A stretch of 17,047 bases of DNA from CAVQFO01 sp963711725. Lineage in GTDB: Bacteria > Pseudomonadota > Gammaproteobacteria > Nitrococcales > Aquisalimonadaceae. Under the pieces are notes generated by a model, which saw only the letters and a list, made by a program, of their open reading frames with translations, was not told the origin of the DNA and searched no databases. Of the stretch, positions 14,267 through 17,047 are shown piece after piece (the stretch's first letter is position 1; the number at the start of each line of letters is the position of its first letter). The position numbers and the translations under genes were made by a program. The DNA lies in contig CAVQFO010000058.1 in the NCBI GenBank assembly GCA_963711725.1, positions 1-17,047 on the forward strand, read 5' to 3'.

Positions 14267-14345
14267 ACCACAGAGGGCACGGAGTTCCACAGAAAAGGAC
14301 AGGAGGGCTTTGCTTTCCTCTGTGGAACTCCGTGCCCTCTGTGGT
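14267..14345. repeat. Long inverted repeat (hairpin) with CACAGAGG ends
   Basis: Two perfect 27-nt arms, 14267-14293 and 14319-14345, begin ACCACAGAGGGCACGG and enclose a 25-nt loop that could pair partly. The same CACAGAGG-type element recurs at 16898-16995. It looks like a short dispersed palindromic element. Confidence 0.8.
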
Positions 14346-14398
14346 TCGAATCCCAACCTGATCGTCGGACGCGGGACGTGGAATCAGGACGGCGCGCA

Positions 14399-14422
14399 GG
14401 AGCGGTCGTGTCGACCGCGAAT
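14399..14422 (+). repeat. REP-like element 2, inverted copy of element 1
   Basis: GGAGCGGTCGTGTCGACCGC then GAAT is the exact reverse complement of 14127-14150. The two copies bracket a 248-nt interval containing the long hairpin, a BIME-like arrangement. Confidence 0.75.
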
Positions 14423-14471
14423 GGTTCCGGGTTTCGCGGCGGGGAGCACCGTTTCCACATGATAGAACGGT

Positions 14472-14499
14472 GGTAGGAGCGGCGTTCATCGCCGCGAAT
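14472..14499 (+). repeat. REP-like element 3
   Basis: GGTAGGAGCGGCGTTCATCG then CCGCGAAT. Stem GCGGCG/CGCCGC with a 5-nt loop, the same geometry as elements 1 and 2 with two changed base pairs. It sits directly before the 3' end of tRNA-Leu. Confidence 0.75.
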
Positions 14500-14511
14500 A
14501 CGAGGAGAATG

Positions 14512-14598
14512 TGGTGCCGGGAGTGGGACTCGAACCCACACTCTGTCTCCAGAACCGGATTTTGAATCCGGCGCGTCTACCAGTTCCGCCATCCCGGC
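14512..14598 (-). tRNA. tRNA-Leu(CAA)
   Basis: Minus-strand class II tRNA: acceptor GCCGGGA/TCCCGGC, anticodon stem CCGGA/TCCGG around loop TTCAAAA (anticodon CAA, codon TTG), an extended variable arm, T loop GGTTCGAGTCC, discriminator A and encoded CCA. 87 nt with CCA. Confidence 0.95.
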
Positions 14599-14626
14599 AA
14601 GGGGGCGTCGCCCCGAAGGCCGGCCA

Positions 14627-14656
14627 AGTATATAGGTAGAACCGGCCCTCGTCCAA
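14627..14656 (-). promoter_or_regulatory. Promoter of tRNA-Leu
   Basis: Minus strand TTGGAC, 18 nt, TATACT (or TATATA at 16 nt), 29 nt before the mature tRNA 5' end, with a GC-rich discriminator. Confidence 0.55.
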
Positions 14657-14705
14657 GCACGGACACCTACCCCGCGCCCCGTGGCCCTGGTAGTATTCCC
14701 GGCCC

Positions 14706-15748
14706 ATGCGCCGCAGTGATTTCCACTTCGATCTCCCTCGGGAGCTGATCGCCGACCGACCGCTGGACAAGCGTTCGGCGAGCCGCCTGTTGTGTCTCGA
14801 CGGGCGCACCGGCGACTACGCGGACCGTCGCTTTTCCGATCTCGCCGAATTGTTGCAGCCCGGCGACCTGCTGGTGCTGAACGATACCCGCGTCGTACCC
14901 GCGCGGCTGTTCGGTCGAGAAGGAGACGGGCGGCCGTGTGGAGATCCTTGTCGAGCGTTTCGTGGATGAGGCATCCGTGCTCGCCCACGTCCGGGCCAGC
15001 AAGTCGCCCCGTCCGGGGACGCGGCTCGAATTCGAAGGTGGGGGGCATCGCGCGCGTCGACGGGCGCGAAGAAGACCTGTTCCGGCTTCGATTCGAGACG
15101 GACGTGCCGGTTCTGGAGTATCTGGGCCGCCATGGTCACATGCCGTTGCCGCCTTACATCGAACGACCCGACGAGGAGGCCGACCGGGAGCGCTATCAGA
15201 CGGTCTACGCGCGGCGCCCCGGCGCGGTCGCCGCGCCGACGGCGGGGCTGCATTTCGACGCGGAACTGCTGGATGCCTCGCCGCGCGCGGTGTGAAGACC
15301 GCGTTCGTGACCCTGCACGTGGGCGCCGGCACGTTCCAGCCGGTGCGCGAGGACGATCGGACCAGCACCGCATGCACAGCGAGGTACCTGGATCTCCGAG
15401 CGACCGTGCGGCGGTGGCCGAGGCCCGCGCGGCGGGCAGCGGGTCGTGGCGGTCGGCACGACCGTCGTGCGCGCCCTGGAGATCGCCGCGGCCGGCGGCG
15501 AGCTCGGCCGTCTGCCGGCGAACCGAAATTTTCATCAACCCCGGTTATCGGTTCCGCGTCGTGGACGCGCTGGTCACCAACTTTCACCTGCCGGAATCCA
15601 CCCTGTTGATGCTGGTCACCGCATTCGCCGGCTACGATCACGTCATGGCCGCCTATCGGCATGCGGTGGCAGCGAGCGATACCGATTCTTCAGCTACGGG
15701 ACGCCATGTTCCTGAGCGCGCGCCGACGCGGAGGCCGCGGCAGGAGTC
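14706..15748 (+). CDS. queA: S-adenosylmethionine:tRNA ribosyltransferase-isomerase (many frameshifts)
   Basis: QueA adds the cyclopentenediol-type ring to preQ1 in tRNA during queuosine synthesis, using S-adenosylmethionine. The start MRRSDFHFDLPRELIADRPL is typical, and LLVLNDTRVVPARLFGR follows. After 14920 the frame keeps changing. Family blocks remain in successive frames: KETGGRVEILVERF, HMPLPPYIERPDEEADRERY, GAVAAPTAGLHFDAELLDA, VKTAFVTLHVGAGTFQPV, VVAVGTTVVRALE, NPGYRFRVVDALVTNFHLPE, STLLMLVTAFAGYDHVMAAY, RFFSYG. Most shifts are explained by one missing base in a short run, for example GCC-CTC read as GCCTC near 15270. Total length fits an intact gene of about 345 codons. I infer sequencing error, with true pseudogenisation less likely. 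It lies directly before tgt, its usual neighbour. Confidence 0.88.
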
Positions 15749-16828
15749 ATGAATTTGAACTGCTGGCCACCGACGGCGGCCCGGCGCGGGCGGCTGAGCT
15801 TCGCCGCCCGGCGTGGTCGAGACCCCGGCGTTCATGCCGGTGGGCACCTACGGTGCGGTCAAGGCCATGCGCCCGAGGACCTCGCAGCGCTGGGCGCCAG
15901 ATCATTCTCGGCAACACGTTTCATTTATGGCTGCGTCCGGGCACGGAGATCTCGTCCGCCACGGCGGCCTGCACGGCTTCATGGACTGGCACGGCCCGAT
16001 ACTGACCGATTCCGGCGGCTTTCAGGTGTTCAGCCTGGCGAATGCGCAAGATCACCGAGGAGGGCGTGCTTTCCGCTCGCCGGTGGACGGCGCCGGTGTT
16101 CCTCGCGCCCGAGGAATCCATGCGCGTGCAGCGGGCACTGGGTTCGGACATCGTCATGGTCTTCGACGAATGCACGCCGTACCCGGCCAGGAACAGGCCC
16201 GCACGTCCATGGAACTGTCCCTGCGCTGGGCCGGCGCAGCCGCGAGCGCCCATGGCGACAACCCGCGCTGTTCGGCATCGTCCAGGGCGGCATGTACGCG
16301 CACTTGCGCGAGCGTCCCTCGCCGGGCTGACGGAGATCGGATTCGACGGCTACGCCATCGGCGGACTGTCGGTGGGCGAGCCCAAAGATGACATGCTGAA
16401 GATTCTCGGTCACGTCAGCCGCCCTCCGCAGACCGTCCCCGCTACCTGATGGGCGTCGGCACGCCCGCAGGACATCGTTGCCGCGGTGCGACGCGGGGTC
16501 GACATGTTCGACTGCGTGCTGCCCACGCGCAATGCCCGCAACGGCTATCTCTTCACGAGCACGGGGTCCTCAAATCCGGAACGCCGCCTACCGCGACACC
16601 CGCCCGCTCGATCCGGAGTGCGACTGCTACACCTGCCGCAACTACAGCCGCGCGTACCTGCAAGCACCTGGACCGGTGCGGCGAAATTCTCGCGCCCAGC
16701 TCAACACGATCCACAACCTGCACCACTACCAGGGTCTGATGCGTGGACTTCGGGAAGCCATTGCCGCCGGAGCGCTGCAGAGCTACGTGGGCGACTTTTA
16801 TGCCCAACTGGCCCAGGGGCCGGATTGA
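15749..16828 (+). CDS. tgt: tRNA-guanine(34) transglycosylase (many frameshifts)
   Basis: Tgt swaps guanine-34 of Tyr, His, Asn and Asp tRNAs for preQ1. Conserved blocks appear in order but in changing frames: VVETPAFMPVGTYGAVKAM, QIILGNTFHLWLRPG, HGFMDWHGPILTDSGGFQVF (catalytic Asp), VMVFDECTPYPA, ALFGIVQGGMY, IGFDGYAIGGLSVGEP, RRGVDMFDCVLPTRNARNGY (nucleophile Asp), and the zinc site CDCYTC with RNYSRAYL. The end QSYVGDFYAQLAQGPD is in one frame to TGA. I count at least ten frame changes. The gene is about 30 nt shorter than a normal 370-codon tgt, as expected if bases were dropped. Active-site and zinc residues are intact, so sequence error is favoured over decay. Confidence 0.88.
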
Positions 16829-16897
16829 CCACTTTCGCGGAACATGGCGGAGATGATGGGTATCGGCGGGCTTTACCCATTCAGCGGGGAAGCTACG

Positions 16898-16995
16898 AAG
16901 GTATTCACCACAGAGGCACAGAGCGCACGGAGAAGCACGAGTAAGGATTGTTCTCTTGTCCTCTGTGTGCTCCGTGTCTCTGTGGTGAATACCTT
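16898..16995. repeat. Long inverted repeat (hairpin) with CACAGAGG ends, second copy
   Basis: Perfect 18-nt arms AAGGTATTCACCACAGAG (16898-16915) and the complement at 16978-16995. Further pairing continues inward with small interruptions (CACGGAG with CTCCGTG). It shares ACCACAGAGG and GCACGGAG with the element at 14267-14345. Confidence 0.8.
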
Positions 16996-17047
16996 TCAGT
17001 CCATGGCCCTGGCTCGTCCGAGTCGGATTGCGGCGAATCCCGTCGGT

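Larger units (their letters stand above)
14106..14511. other. Repeat-rich intergenic region between glgC and tRNA-Leu
   Basis: No gene. It holds two 24-nt inverted REP copies (14127 and 14399), a nested long hairpin (14267-14345) and a third REP (14472). A degenerate REP-like piece (TTCGCGGCGGGGAGC) lies near 14433. Confidence 0.7.

Noticed and set aside
14206..15662. Minus-strand frames of 280 and 331 codons opposite the queA start and tRNA-Leu
   Set aside because: They cross tRNA-Leu or the frameshifted queA, are Arg/Pro-rich, and carry no motif.

Overview
The window is high-GC DNA from a motile, Gram-negative proteobacterium. Evidence: a proton-type MotA/MotB stator, a FliA-like promoter, tRNA genes with encoded CCA ends, bacterial glgC, a two-domain PLD cardiolipin synthase, and an E. 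coli-type (I-E) CRISPR repeat. A gammaproteobacterium, perhaps of the Chromatiales/Ectothiorhodospiraceae sort, fits best, but no single marker settles it.

Layout. 1-890: accessory end, with the 3' end of mercuric reductase (merA), a frameshifted small membrane protein behind a perfect Shine-Dalgarno, and a one-spacer remnant of a type I-E CRISPR array without visible cas genes. 1225-2164 (-): a two-gene operon of unknown function (exported protein plus a 107-aa protein). 2292-6403 (-): motA-motB-membrane methyltransferase-HDOD/GAF protein, tightly coupled, behind a FliA-like promoter at 6459-6485. 6538-6614: tRNA-Arg(CCT). 7031-8577 (-): cardiolipin synthase coupled to a 53-aa membrane protein, flanked by a diverged dispersed repeat. 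9132-10367: a divergent pair, group 1 truncated haemoglobin (-) and HxlR-SCP2 regulator (+), with a perfect palindrome between them. 10423-10498: tRNA-Ala(CGC). 10556-11868 (+): two overlapping rSAM/selenodomain-associated glycosyltransferase genes. 11876-12652 (-): exported DUF4412-like protein. 12834-14105 (+): glgC with a good sigma70 promoter. 14106-14511: REP-type and long hairpin repeats. 14512-14598: tRNA-Leu(CAA). 14706-16828 (+): queA and tgt of queuosine tRNA modification, both broken by many single-base frameshifts. 16829-17047: a second long hairpin repeat.

Sequence quality is uneven. Frameshifts cluster in merA end/194-670, motB (4572-5330) and queA-tgt (14920-16760). The reading frame keeps jumping while conserved residues stay intact, and most shifts are explained by one missing base in a short run. 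Local sequencing/assembly error is therefore the likeliest cause, not gene decay. Genes between these patches are clean.

The most interesting biology is the stator operon that also carries a membrane-anchored methyltransferase and an HDOD-GAF protein under a flagellar-class promoter. Next come the palindrome-controlled truncated-haemoglobin/HxlR-SCP2 divergon, the CRISPR remnant and the REP hairpins with covarying stems.
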